64,000 bases of DNA. It comes from Nelumbo lutea. Taxonomy: Eukaryota > Streptophyta > Magnoliopsida > Proteales > Nelumbonaceae. The notes under the pieces were generated by a model that made no database searches, was not told the origin of the DNA, and saw only the letters and a list, made by a program, of their open reading frames with translations. Each line of letters starts with the position of its first letter. Positions within the stretch are counted from its first letter, which is position 1. The stretch spans positions 62,298,727 through 62,362,726 of the forward strand of contig JAKGHH010000007.1 of NCBI GenBank assembly GCA_022828595.1, in the 5' to 3' direction. Below are positions 34,349-44,530 of the stretch, one piece after another. The position numbers and the translations under genes are program-made.

Positions 34349-35661
34349 ATGACAAGCAGACCGGAACTAGAGAAGATTCTTTATGACCCGGAGATTGAAC
34401 AGACTCTCCGTGTCCATTTGAGAGCTGCTAGGCAAGTTAGACAAGAAGCACAAGAAATGGTTGAACAAAGAACTATGATGGATTATGCCAAGCCCACCCT
34501 CACCGGGACTGCCTCCAGCATTATCAGGCCAACTATTGTTGCCAATAACTTCAAAATTAAACCGGCCATAATCCAAATGATACAAAATACGGTTCAATTT
34601 TGTGGTATGGCCCATGAGGATCCAAATGCCCATATTGCTAACTTCTTGGAAATCTGTGACACCTTCAAACACAATGGGGTAAGTGATGATGCCATCCGAC
34701 TGAGGTTATTCCCATTTTCTTTGAAGGATAAAACCAAGGCTTGGTTGAACTCATTACCAGCAGGATCTATAGCCACGTGGGATGAAATGGCTAGCCGATT
34801 CCTCTCTAAATATTTTCCCCCTCTAAAACTGCAAAAATGAGGAATGATATTACTACATTTTTCCAACAAGAGGGGGAATCTCTCTATGAGTCCTAGGAAT
34901 GTTACAAGGAGCTACTAAGGAGGGTTCCTCACCATGGCCTTCCGATTTGGCTGCAGGTGCAAACTTTTTATAATGGTCTGACCGATTCAAACAAGACCAT
35001 CTTAGATGCAGTAGCTGGGGGCTCCATAAACAATAAGACTCTCGAGGTTGCCCATGCACTCATCGAGGAGATGGCAGCCAATAACTACCAATGGCATTCA
35101 GAAAGGACACCGGTTAGAAAGCAGCATGGCCTTCATAATGTGGATACATACACAACTCTCTCTGCACAAATAGGAGCATTTAGCAAAAAATTTGATGAGA
35201 TGTAGATGGAAGCTATGCATGTACAGTATGATAAGTGTGGGGGAGACCATAATAGCACTGAATGCCAAGTTGGCAATCAGTCTTTTCAGTCCAAAGAACA
35301 AGTAGACTTTGTTGGCAACTTTACAAAACAGCCAGGAAATCAGTACCATCATGCCCATAAGCCCAGATGGAGAGGCCACTTGAATCAGCCATGGAAGAAT
35401 CAGCATGCACCTAAGCCTTTCCACCAAAACATCCATCAGCCGGAACCAAAATCTAACTTGGAGGAGCTGATGACCAAGTTCATAGCTAGTGCGAAAACTA
35501 GATTTCAGAATAACGAAACATTGATAAGGAACTTGGAAACTCAGGTTGGGCAGTTGGCACACATGATTTCAGAAAGGGTTCCAGGTACCTTACCTAGTAA
35601 CACCGTGGTAAACCCAAGGGAACAAGAGGCTGTTAGGAGAATTCCCAATTCAGATACTTAG
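34349..35661 (+). pseudogene. gag of the Athila-like element
   Basis: The first block, 34349-34840, contains DEMASRFLSKYFPP-type sequence after VQFCGMAHEDPNAHIANFLE and RLRLFPFSLKDKTKAWLNSL, the classic Athila-type gag core. A missing base in an A run at 34838 shifts the frame. It continues from about 34840 to 35205 (ITTFFQQEGESLYES, QTFYNGLTDSNKTILDAVAG), with TAG at 34894 and 35203, and on to 35661 (CGGDHNSTECQVGNQSF, a zinc-knuckle-like remnant; LETQVGQLAHMISERVPGTL). Particle-forming protein, not functional as read. Confidence 0.85.
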
Positions 35662-36738
35662 TCATAAACTGTCTTACCTGCTTTCAGGGAAGTCCTCTAA
35701 ACATCTCCTATTACTTGATGATGCTCTTGCTAGTTTTATTGTTACTACCTAACACTACGAACATTGAGGACAATGTTCATCTTAAGTGTGGGGGAGTGAG
35801 CCTGAGAAATAGAATTTGGGGGCTGAAGCCATGCACCTAATTCACCCCAACACACATTTGCAGGCAATGACATATCCAAGTAAACTGAAATCCCCCAAGT
35901 TCATTGCTATTTATTAAGTGATTTTAAGAAGGAATACAATGTGTTGAGGGAGACTGATGTACTTGTTAAGTTTTTATTCTTGTGAATAACCTAGTTTGAT
36001 ATATGCAGGAGAAAATGGGAGCTGAATATGCCTTTCAGCATGACTAGCCCTAACTATCTTCATGTGTATGAAAGCACTTGATTTCATTGTTAATGGTCAA
36101 GGAAGCTAGTGCACATCTGAATTACTGATACATGAGATTTAACTCAAATTGACTCCACTATTTTGAGCTAAATAGTAAGACTAGCAGCTCAGAACATGAG
36201 TCTTGTTATTTACCTCAAGCATGTGACCAGTGTGAGATGGAGCATAAAATGCACCCACATTGAAAAAAAAAGTGTGTGAGATAGAGCATAAAATGCACTC
36301 ACATAGAAAAAAAAAGAAAAGGGTGAGATGGAGCATAAAATGCACTCACCCCTAGAAATAAGTAATGATGGTGACAGTTGAGGTCCAAGTGGGCATACTA
36401 AGTTGAACTCTCATTAAGATAAAGTTACAAATGTGAAACTTAGTGTAATTTGATTATTAACTTTGACAATTAAGGAGCTGAATTATATATTGATAGGGAG
36501 TAAAAGCTGGACTTTCATGAAATTCATATTCTCCTTTCATTGGATCTTATATATGTTAAATGGTAATTTACAAGAATAAGAGTTGAGCACTTACAACAGT
36601 TCCCCGACTACTCAATGCATTTCTATCTTAAAAAGTTCACCAGGTAAATGGTGAGAATAGAAGGGGGGAATGTTAAGTTTATGGCTGACGTCTTTGCTTG
36701 AGGACAAGCAAAAGCTTAAGTGTGGGGGTACCAAAAAC
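35662..36738 (+). other. Post-gag non-coding region and polypurine tract
   Basis: Pol is absent. 'ttaagtgtgggggag' at about 35783 and 'cttaagtgtgggggtacc' at about 36715 are PPT-like; the second adjoins the inverted LTR. 36232-36350 carries three ~50-bp direct repeats (gagatggagcataaaatgcac...). The gag end and the first PPT-like site are close together, as if an internal deletion had removed pol. Confidence 0.55.
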
Positions 36739-38441
36739 TTGATGTGTTGTGGCTCATTGTGACACTAGCAAGTGCACTAGCCACTCAAGTAATAGAGTAG
36801 TGAGTAGAGTATCGTTTCCACGAAGACTTATGTAGCAACTACTAATAATAAATCAGTCTATTGTTATCTGATCAGCCGAAATGTAAAACTAATGAAAATA
36901 TGAAATTCTAACTACAAAGTTATTTCTAACACATTGGACCAAACACCTTGTATGCAAGTGAGGAGACAAGCTAAAGATGCATAGAAAAATAAATTCAGCA
37001 ACTAGTTTTCTAGGCAATTCGAGTAGAATATGATTCAGCCTTGGTTTGGTGAAATCCCAAAGCAATGAACAGCCTCTCTCGAGTGCATGTTCAATCTATG
37101 CATGAGTGATGGTCCTTATATCTCTATCAAGGATCTAATCACCATGCATGCATTCAGATCTAGCAATTCTAGGGCTTCATTTCAGCTGGATGACCATCAA
37201 CTCAGCTGAATGAATACCAACCGAATTGTGCAAGTTATCTCTAACCTTGCACTCAATTCGGCTCTTGATTGGCAGATCTAAAATCTTACTCTTTCTCAAG
37301 CACTCTAGGAATTCCAAGAAAGAGAAATAATTCGGACAGACTGAATTAAAGCTACCTGAATTCTTTCTCAAGTAATTCAGGTATTACAAGTTCATGATCT
37401 GAAATCACATATATGATTTTATAGAATAGTAGTTCGGATCTCACTATTTCATGATCTGAATTTACAGATCTGAGATTGGAAAATAGCAATTCAGACCTTA
37501 TAAATTCATGATCTGAAATTTCAGATATGAGATTTCAAAATAGCAGTTTGGCCAACAATCCACAATTGATATTCCAAACAAGAAACTTCAAGATTAAATC
37601 TACTTTACTCGAATGAACTTAGAAAATAAATTACAGAATTGAACTTGCATAATACATGCTTTGATTACAGTAAGAAAGGAAAATTTGATGGAGAAATTAC
37701 ATAAATCTTAGTTGAATTCGATTACCAATTTGTGCAGAAATCAAGTGAGGACGAAACCTTGATCTCCAATTGCTTTCTCCCCCTTCGAATTCAGCTTCTT
37801 CTTCTCTTGAAGCTGCTTGTTCCTCCTCTCTTCTCCTCTCTTGCGCCTATCTCTCTCTCTTCTTTTCTCTTAGAACAAGAGCTCAAGGAGAGTTTGAAAT
37901 CAGATGTTGGACCCCTTTTTCCCCCTCTAGAGGCCTCCTTATATAGGCTTTCAAAGAAGCTCTTGCCTCTTCTTAAAGTCTCTAGAATTGGGTGTATTAC
38001 ACCCCTTATGAACCTTTTAGAGTGCTCCCTCTTTCTCTTCAAGAAACTTCTAGGAGTTGCCGCCCCTAGCTCCCTTTGGGCTGCCATTTGGGCTGCAACT
38101 TAGCTTGCTTTTAAGCCCATGTAGGCTGCACTCTAGGCTGTTATTTGGGCCAAAAATGGGCTGGCCGAAATTTCCTTCTTGCTAAGCTTCTTTCCTTGGG
38201 TTTTCCAAAGAGTTAGCTTGCACTACTTGGGCTGAATGAAACTCCCTTGCTCTCATGCTGGGCCGGGCTGAATTTGATAAATTTTGGGCTTTCTTTTCTT
38301 GCTTTTGCCTTCTTTTTCTTGAGTTGGCTGCCCCTGAAATCTTTCTTGTAATCAAGCTAAAATAGGGCAAAAATCTAATTAAACCGGCATAAAATTTCAT
38401 GCAAAAACCTCATAAAATATAGATAAATTGTAGGTTCATCA
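36739..38441 (-). repeat. Full-length LTR in inverted orientation
   Basis: Read on the minus strand it starts TGATGAACCTAC at 38441, has a TATA box TATATAAGG (37945-37937), a GA-rich leader (gcaagagaggagaagagagg), and ends ...gagccacaacacatca at 36739, followed by AGTTTTTGG, the usual start of the PBS region, before switching to the complement of the PPT. The TATA position and the match of its last ~310 bases to the left LTR show that it points against the gag of the same element. Confidence 0.75.
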
Positions 38442-38905
38442 GGAGTTGGTGAGATAAAACTGACTAACCTTTTGTGGAAACCAACACACTCAAGCTGTAT
38501 CGCTTTGGGTCAATTTTTTAGTTTGGTCAGTTGGTTCAAAAGATTTAAGCTTAAAAATTAAATTTAACTTTACAAATTATAGTGCAATTATTAAAAAATA
38601 AATTTAAAAATTAGATTTATGATATAAAACATTTTTTACTAAGAAATATGAGAAATTTTCCATTTTTCCATATTAAAAATTATATTTAAAATATAAAATA
38701 TTAATATATATATCCATAGTTAGGTTGTTCGATTTTAGTCGGTTTACAAATGGCCAAAGTGAAATAGATCCAAACATGATCGAATTGGGAAATTTTTGAA
38801 CAAAAGCCGACTTAAAATACTTGAAAACCGGCCAACTCAGGTCAAATTGATTGGGTTGGTCGGTTTTATCAGTTTGATGAATAAATCTAACTAAAATTAA
38901 TTATT
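38442..38905. repeat. Third copy of the ~460 bp tandem repeat
   Basis: Starts ggagttggtgagata directly at the LTR end and follows copies 1 and 2 through tttgggtcaattttttagt, ggtttacaaatggccaaagt and tttgatgaataaatctaac. It restores the tandem array interrupted at 31840. Confidence 0.8.
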
Positions 38906-39605
38906 GTTATTTTTGTATTATAAAAAATTATTAAAAGTAGTATTTAAAATATGAATAATTATTAATTATTTAAAAAGTTGAAAATATAAAAAAGTTGTAT
39001 ACTCTTATGTGTTTCTATTAGGGTCATTTACTATAACACACTTTATAGTTTTATATATTTATTTAAACCTACCTTATAGATTTTATTTTACTAAATCTAG
39101 GGGTACAACTTGGGTAGGCCCAGCCCAAGCCCGAACCAGCCCAACCCAGAATTTTTAGGTTGGATTTTCGGTCCTCAAGTTGGGCTTGGGCCCAAGAAGC
39201 CGAGTTTTTTTATTTTTTGGGCCAGGCTCGGGCCTAACCCTTAGGTAGCCCGAGCCTAGCCCAATTATATATATTTATACATATATATGTGTATATATGT
39301 AAATGTTTCATACATATTTACAAACATACATAAATATATGTATATATATTTGTATAAATACATTTATATATGTATTATTTTAGAGTGGGTTCATTGAGCA
39401 ACCCGAGCTCGAGCCCAACCTGAGTGCATTAGAGTGGGTTCAATCGTCTATACTACCTATAAAAGAGCAAATGCCCCTTCTTCATGGAATTTTCATTGGA
39501 TGCTTTCTATCCATCTTGTCTAAGTATACAACGAGTATAAAGAGGATATATATGTCCTTTACTCTCACTTTAGAAACTACCCACTTATAACCGTTCAAAA
39601 ACTGC
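38906..39605. other. AT-rich spacer with a short G/C-rich repeat
   Basis: No gene. 39110-39260 repeats 'cccgagcc' and 'gcccaagcc' words. 39265-39380 is an (at)n/(acat)n microsatellite-like stretch. Confidence 0.45.
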
Positions 39606-40430
39606 CTACTTATAACTATTCAGAAACTGTCCACGAATTATAAATAGTTGTCTAAGAGATATTGCCATCAAAAGTAGTGGAAGACACATTTGAGGGAAAA
39701 ATGGTGTAGGTGCAGTGAAAGCAGTGGAAGTGACAAGATGAACAATGATATCGTCAATGTTGGTATCCAAAGGGGTATCCAAAGGTGTAGCAGCTTCTAT
39801 ATAGGGCTGAAAGGGAAACATACATAGGGGCAGTCCCAAGATAGAAGTGGTGTCCAATAAGAATGGTACCATGGAGGAGTCTTTCATATCCTTATAAGAG
39901 AAAGAAAATTCATCATTAAAACCCATGTCGCGTGATACATAAAGACAACCAGTGTAATATGGAGGCAACAATAACCTTTGTAGTCTAGGCTATAGCCAAT
40001 AAATGTGCACAAGTCATTGTGCAAATTTGGATATCAAATGCACCCAAAAACCTTAAGAAAGTCATAATCTGGGTGATTTCCAAATAAGAGCTCAAATGGA
40101 GACTTGTGGCAAAGAGAAGTTGAGGGCAATTGATTGACTAAATATGCAGAAGTAAAAGTCGCTTCTTGCCATATGGTGCATCGAAATTTGGCATGGTCAA
40201 CCAATGTGAGCACAGTATCAACAATGTGACGATGCTTAAACTTCGGAAGCCCATTTTGAGCATGAATATGGGGCAACTGTAGTAATGAATAATGCCAACC
40301 TCAGAGAGATAATTTTTGAATTTCTTAAATTCACCACCTTTGTTAGATTGAAAAATTTTAGTAGAACAACCCAACAATTTTTCAACCATATTGCGAAAAG
40401 AAATGAAAATCGTCAATGCATCAGATAATT
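39606..40430 (-). pseudogene. Ty1/copia integrase fragment
   Basis: Right to left: LLGCSTKIFQSNKGGEFKKF and YLSEVGIIHYYSCP (integrase core with the second D replaced: FQSNKGGEF, usually RTDNGGEF), HRHIVDTVLTLVDHAKFRCT, AYLVNQLPSTSLCHKSPFEL, LFGNHPDYDFLKVFGCI, then after a frame change GCLYVSRDMGFNDEFSF. An old copia fragment with frameshifts and no LTRs attached. Confidence 0.8.
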
Positions 40431-40570
40431 AGCTGTAATAGGAAATAAACAAGTAAATCGACTAAAAGCATCAACAAAAATAATATAATATCCATGTCTA
40501 TCATTGAAAACTAGCTAATGGGGCTGGTCACCATATATCAAAATAAACTAAATAGCAATGTTGGTGGATA

Positions 40571-41345
40571 CTAATGGCTTGTTTGGGAGGGCTGAGCTAA
40601 AGGTAGATTTGGTTCAACCAAAAACATGGCCTTCCACTTGGGGCCTGGCTTTATGAAGTGAGCCCCACTCGCACAGCCAGCTATATATCTTTCAACCAAA
40701 AACATGGCCTTCCACTTGGGGCCCATTTAGTTAGTTAGGGGCTGGTCTCCCTTCTCATATGCATGCATTTCTACACTTTAATTCTCTGTGCAGAATATTT
40801 TATTTGAAATGCGAACCCGAATTAAATACAAATTTGGCTCCTGGTTCAGTTTTGTATTCCAATTTTATGTAAATTTGTATTTTGTCTCAGTGACAATGCA
40901 AATTTTGCATCCAAAAAACTGATGTAAAATTTATACCACCTTCCTCTGATCTTAATTAATAATTCCCTTTACAGTTTACACATAAATTGAGGATCACTTG
41001 CTTCTCACCTCACTCTCATGTATTTACACCAATGCAATTAAACAAACTCACGAGCCTCAGAAATATCAGTATTTTCACTAAGAAATGAATCCAATTCATT
41101 ATTTATAAGATCATAGAGGATCAAGATATTAATTCTTTAGATATTTGGTGGATTAAAACCAACTCTACATATTTGTCTTTGTACTCCTTCCAAATTAAGC
41201 CTAAAGCCCAAAATAACTGTTTCAAAGCCAAAGACTCCGTTAAATTAAGTTTCTTTTTCTGGTTTCTCCAAGGTAGTTCAATCTTGAAATTTCTCCCAAG
41301 TAGTTCAATCATAGCAGAGCACCAGCCTTCCCAAACAAAGCCCTA
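40571..41345. mobile_element. Possible Harbinger/hAT-like element with ~20 bp TIRs
   Basis: The left end ggcttgtttgggagggctg (40573) and right end cagccttcccaaacaaagccc (41322-41342) are near-perfect inverted repeats, flanked by taa on both sides (left ...actaa, right taagtg), a TWA-like target duplication. The interior lacks a transposase and contains a copy of the peptide gene's upstream region (about 40790-41150) and a direct repeat of 'aaaaacatggccttccactt' (about 40619 and 40697). Confidence 0.5.
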
Positions 41346-41359
41346 AGTGTCCTTGTGCA

Positions 41360-42141
41360 AAAATAATAGAATGCATTTAAGGAGGCTTGAGTGGGGAATT
41401 AATTCAGTCCAAACTCATGGTAAAAATAAAAGAGGATTGGCCCAAATATTAAAGGTAAACGGCAATGCACCCTTTTACAAAAATATGTTTACAACCTTTA
41501 GTAGTTATACAAATATCTGTAGTAATATCAATGAGATCCTCTCTCTCTCTCTCATAGATATTCTACACTTTTAATTAATTCTCTGTGCAGAATATTTTAT
41601 CCCATTAGTTAGGGGATCTCATCATCTTTATATTTTCAAGTTGAAAAGTTTTCTTTAGGATTAGTTTAAAAAGAGTACAAAATACAAATATTGTGCAGTG
41701 TAAATGCATTACAAAATAGTACAAAATATAAGGTTTTTCACTACATATTTGTATTTGTACTCCTTCCAAACTGAGCCTTAGGCTCTAGTCGTTTGCAATT
41801 TGCAAACCTGAGCTAAAAACCAATTTGGCTCCTCCTTCAGTGGTTATTTGTATTCCTATTTGATGTAAAATGTATACTATGTCTCATTTGCACTCATTGA
41901 CAGTGCAAATTTTGCATTAATATATTCAAGTAAAATTTACACCACCTTCATCTTAATTCTTTTTACACATAAGTAAGGAGTATCGTTTTGCCTCCCACCT
42001 CACTCTCATGTATTTACACCAACGAAAAGAAAATGAACCTCAAAAATATGAATATTTTCACGAATAATTCTAAAGAATCCGATTCATTATTTAAAAGATC
42101 ATAGAGAATCAAGCTATTAAATATTTAGATATTCAGTGCAT
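41360..42141 (+). promoter_or_regulatory. Upstream region of the cysteine-rich peptide gene
   Basis: Shared, in part, with 28733-29470 (same orientation), 40790-41150 (same orientation) and 27010-27180 (inverted). Landmarks: tttgtactccttccaaactgagcc, caaatttggct, caccttcatcttaatt and tcatgtatttacaccaa. It probably contains the distal promoter; no specific element is claimed. A (ct)n run lies at 41539-41552. Confidence 0.45.
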
Positions 42142-42150
42142 TATATAAAG
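42142..42150 (+). promoter_or_regulatory. TATA box of the cysteine-rich peptide gene
   Basis: TATATAAAG, 38 bases before the ATG at 42188, followed by cccatcctagatcac. The same box and following bases are conserved in the broken paralogue. Confidence 0.65.
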
Positions 42151-42187
42151 CCCATCCTAGATCACTCTTTTCACTGCAAATTCATCC

Positions 42188-42609
42188 ATGGCAACTCCCA
42201 AGTTTAATGCTGTGTGCTTATCCTTCATTTTGTTTGTTGTTCTCCCAAATCTTTCTGCGCTTTATGAATGTAAGTCCAAGCTCTTGTTCTTTAATTTGTA
42301 TCTCTTTTTTCTTAATGGGGTTCTTAACCTTCAACACCATTGCTACATTTTTTCTTCTTGTTGATTTTATTTTGTGGGGAAACAGGTAGAAACGATGGCA
42401 ATAAGGAGCAAATTTCAAGCTTGGATCCTATGGATGAGATGAAAGGTGTAAAGCTACACGTTCCGCCATGTGCTCCGTTCAAATGTAACACTGGTAAATG
42501 CTGGTGTTGCTTAACAGATCCCAGCGGCAAAGCTCCATGTTACTACACCGAAGAAGATTGTCTTAACAATTGCCCTGAACCTCCACCTCAGGCTCAACCA
42601 TTTCCATGA
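42188..42609 (+). CDS. MEG/ESF1-like secreted cysteine-rich peptide
   Basis: Two exons, 42188-42269 and 42386-42609, with a 116-bp GTAAGT...AACAG intron in phase 1; 101 residues. The first exon is a signal peptide (MATPKFNAVCLSFILFVVLP). The second gives a short charged spacer, then a domain with eight cysteines: PPCAPFKCNTGKCWCC, then APCYYTEEDCLNNC, and a proline-rich tail. The KCWCC...CY....C...C pattern is that of the plant MEG / EMBRYO SURROUNDING FACTOR 1 family, small secreted peptides acting between maternal tissue, endosperm and embryo. That function is inferred from the family only. The TATA box is 38 bases upstream; no AATAAA is obvious, but an aataaatgataaat run lies near 42733. 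The exon-1 end is also the start of the large tandem duplication. It is the only intact copy of a local family. Confidence 0.7.
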
Positions 42610-42739
42610 TCAAGTCTTTCTCATGGATTTTCCCACATGTCTATGAACCCTGAATAGTAATACTATCTAAAACAATGGAGTGCTACATTATGTTTTCCTT
42701 TTGGGGTTTCACTCTATGTGATAATTACATATAATAAAT

Positions 42740-43664
42740 GATAAATTTATCGGTTAAATCATTTTGTTATATCACGCTCTCTCTCTCTCACCAAATAACG
42801 CTAATTATCCAAAGATACTAAGGAATCTTTGTTTTGTTTCTTTTTCCGTCCATTTATCTTAAACTAGTAAGCATGCACATGCTTTATACATGATAATTTT
42901 TAATGGCGATGATAGTAAATAATGTGTTTTCCAAATTTTCTACAATTATTATATATCTATTTTTATAAAAAAAATTTTTGGTCGCACTTAGTTTTATCAA
43001 TTTATATGATATTAGAGATGTCTTCCAATATTTTCTACAGAATATTTTGTATATTTTTTGTAATCTTTTGCATTAGCTTTCATCTATTTTAATTATTATT
43101 ATTATTTAGTTATAAAATCAAGGATTAACACATTTAAGTCTAAAGGGTTTTTTTAGTAAATTAACCCTAAAAGATTGATACATTTATTCTTTTTGTCGTA
43201 ATTAGTTAAGATTTGGATTTAATTAAGGGCATGCAGTCAATGTCAGGGAATGCACCATTAAGGGGGTCTAATAATGTTAATATATCAAGAATTAATGGCC
43301 ATTTAATATATGGTATGAAATGACTGACCCAATAATGACAAATATCATCGACTAATAATTTGCATGGGCGATGTAGCAGCAGTAAACTGTGGGCAACCTA
43401 TTTTTATTATATTATGTAATTCAAAGTAGAGCTTACATGGCCTTACTTCAACTTCATCAAGACCTAGAAGAAAATAATTGCTCTAGTTCTGCTGATGGAG
43501 TGGGAGCATGAAGCAAGAACACACCTCTTTTTTCAAAAAAAAAAATAAAGAAAGTCCAGAATCCACTAGAAGAAACTCAAATGTAACCCAGATTAATTCT
43601 TGATATATTAACATCATTAGACCCCATTCATGGTGCATTCGCTGACATTGACTGCATGCCCTTA
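42740..43664. other. Non-coding part of unit A with an internal inverted repeat
   Basis: No gene. 43224-43296 (taagggcatgcagtcaatg...) recurs as its reverse complement at 43592-43663. In unit B only the first copy exists (about 47012-47084). Confidence 0.7.
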
Positions 43665-44212
43665 GTCCCGTTGTGAAGCCTACAACTATATGAGTTGTGT
43701 TGATCATTGTTGTGGCCAATACTTTTCCAATCCAACAGTTTGACGTTCAAAATGGCTTCCTTCATAGTGATTTAGAAGAAGACATCTACATGAAACAACT
43801 CCCAGGTTTTGAGCATCTTCAGCTCTCTAATTTTGCTTGTCATCACTTGAAGAAATTCCTATATGGTTTAAAACAAACACCACGGGCTCGGTATCAACAG
43901 CTTAGCACATTTCTTGTGCACTCTGTATTCACTGCTTCTATTGTTGACTCTTCATTGTTTGTGCCTTGCTCCCCTCATGACTCTCTCTATATTCTCATTG
44001 ACGCCAATGACATCATTGTCATTGGATCCAATTCTACTGTAATTCATGAACTTATTGGTTCTATGAGCTCTTCCAATGCGGCCAAAGAACTTGGTTCTCT
44101 GCAAGAAATTTCTTGGGTGTTGTAACTCATAGAGATTCTATTGGTTTATTTCTTTGTCAACATCCTTACATTGTTGACTTAGTAAAAAGGACAGGTATGG
44201 GTGCGCTAAACT
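43665..44212 (+). pseudogene. Ty1/copia reverse transcriptase fragment (unit A)
   Basis: FPIQQFDVQNGFLHSDLEED and IYMKQLPGFEHL (copia RT 'DVKTAFLNGDLEEEVYM'-type motif), FLYGLKQTPRARYQQLSTFL, then ILIDANDIIVIGSN where an active element has YVDDI. So the catalytic motif is destroyed. Open from 43697 to 44125, then shifted by one base relative to unit B (caagaaatttcttggg against cattatttcttggg). An old fragment with no LTRs. Confidence 0.85.
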
Positions 44213-44300
44213 TTGATCACACCTATGGCTACTACTACTCGTCTTAACACAGATTTGTTGAATTTCTTAGCTGCATTAGTGGTTGTGTAACTAATAATCA

Positions 44301-44530
44301 CTACAAGAAATTTGACTTGTAGCAACAGATAAAACCATTGCGAGAAGTCCTTAAACCCATTGCTAGAGACCTATATCAACGGACTAGCGACGGATACAAA
44401 ACCGATGCATCTTCCACCGTGGCAATAGGTTCTGGCAACGGATAAATAAAATCATTGTTAGAGACATCATTTAGCAACAGATATAACCGTTGCTATAGTC
44501 TTAATCTCTTGCAACGGATCTTAGGTACTG
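44301..44530. mobile_element. CACTA-type terminal fragment (unit A)
   Basis: Begins cactacaagaaatttgac, the usual CACTA/EnSpm end, followed by sub-terminal repeats of 'gcaacggataaaaccgttgc' type in alternating orientation. No opposite end (ttcttgtagtg) is seen, so it is a fragment or a solo end. Present in both duplication units. Confidence 0.55.

Larger units (their letters stand above)
31840..38441 (+). mobile_element. Athila-like gypsy element, gag only, with inverted 3' LTR
   Basis: Order: truncated LTR end (31840-32154), PBS (ttttggcgctgttgccaggg), a 2.2-kb leader, gag (34349-35661), about 1.1 kb of non-coding DNA with a PPT, then a full ~1.7-kb LTR that is reverse-complemented relative to the first. 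No protease, RT or integrase is present. The element sits precisely inside the ~460-bp tandem repeat: left flank ...aggttgg and right flank ggagttgg... rejoin as aggttggggagtt, with no convincing target-site duplication. It is non-autonomous and structurally abnormal. Confidence 0.75.

Noticed and set aside
37732..38103. 123-codon plus-strand frame rich in leucine and serine
   Set aside because: It is the complement of the GA-rich leader of the inverted LTR and has no domain.
36739..38441. Interpretation as a normal plus-strand 3' LTR
   Set aside because: It does follow a PPT and starts TGATG, but the TATA box and leader are on the minus strand, and the left LTR matches only in inverted orientation.
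42188..42609. Bowman-Birk inhibitor or plant defensin
   Set aside because: The cysteine spacing (KCWCC ... CYYTEEDC ... C) fits MEG/ESF1 better, and no inhibitor loop is seen.
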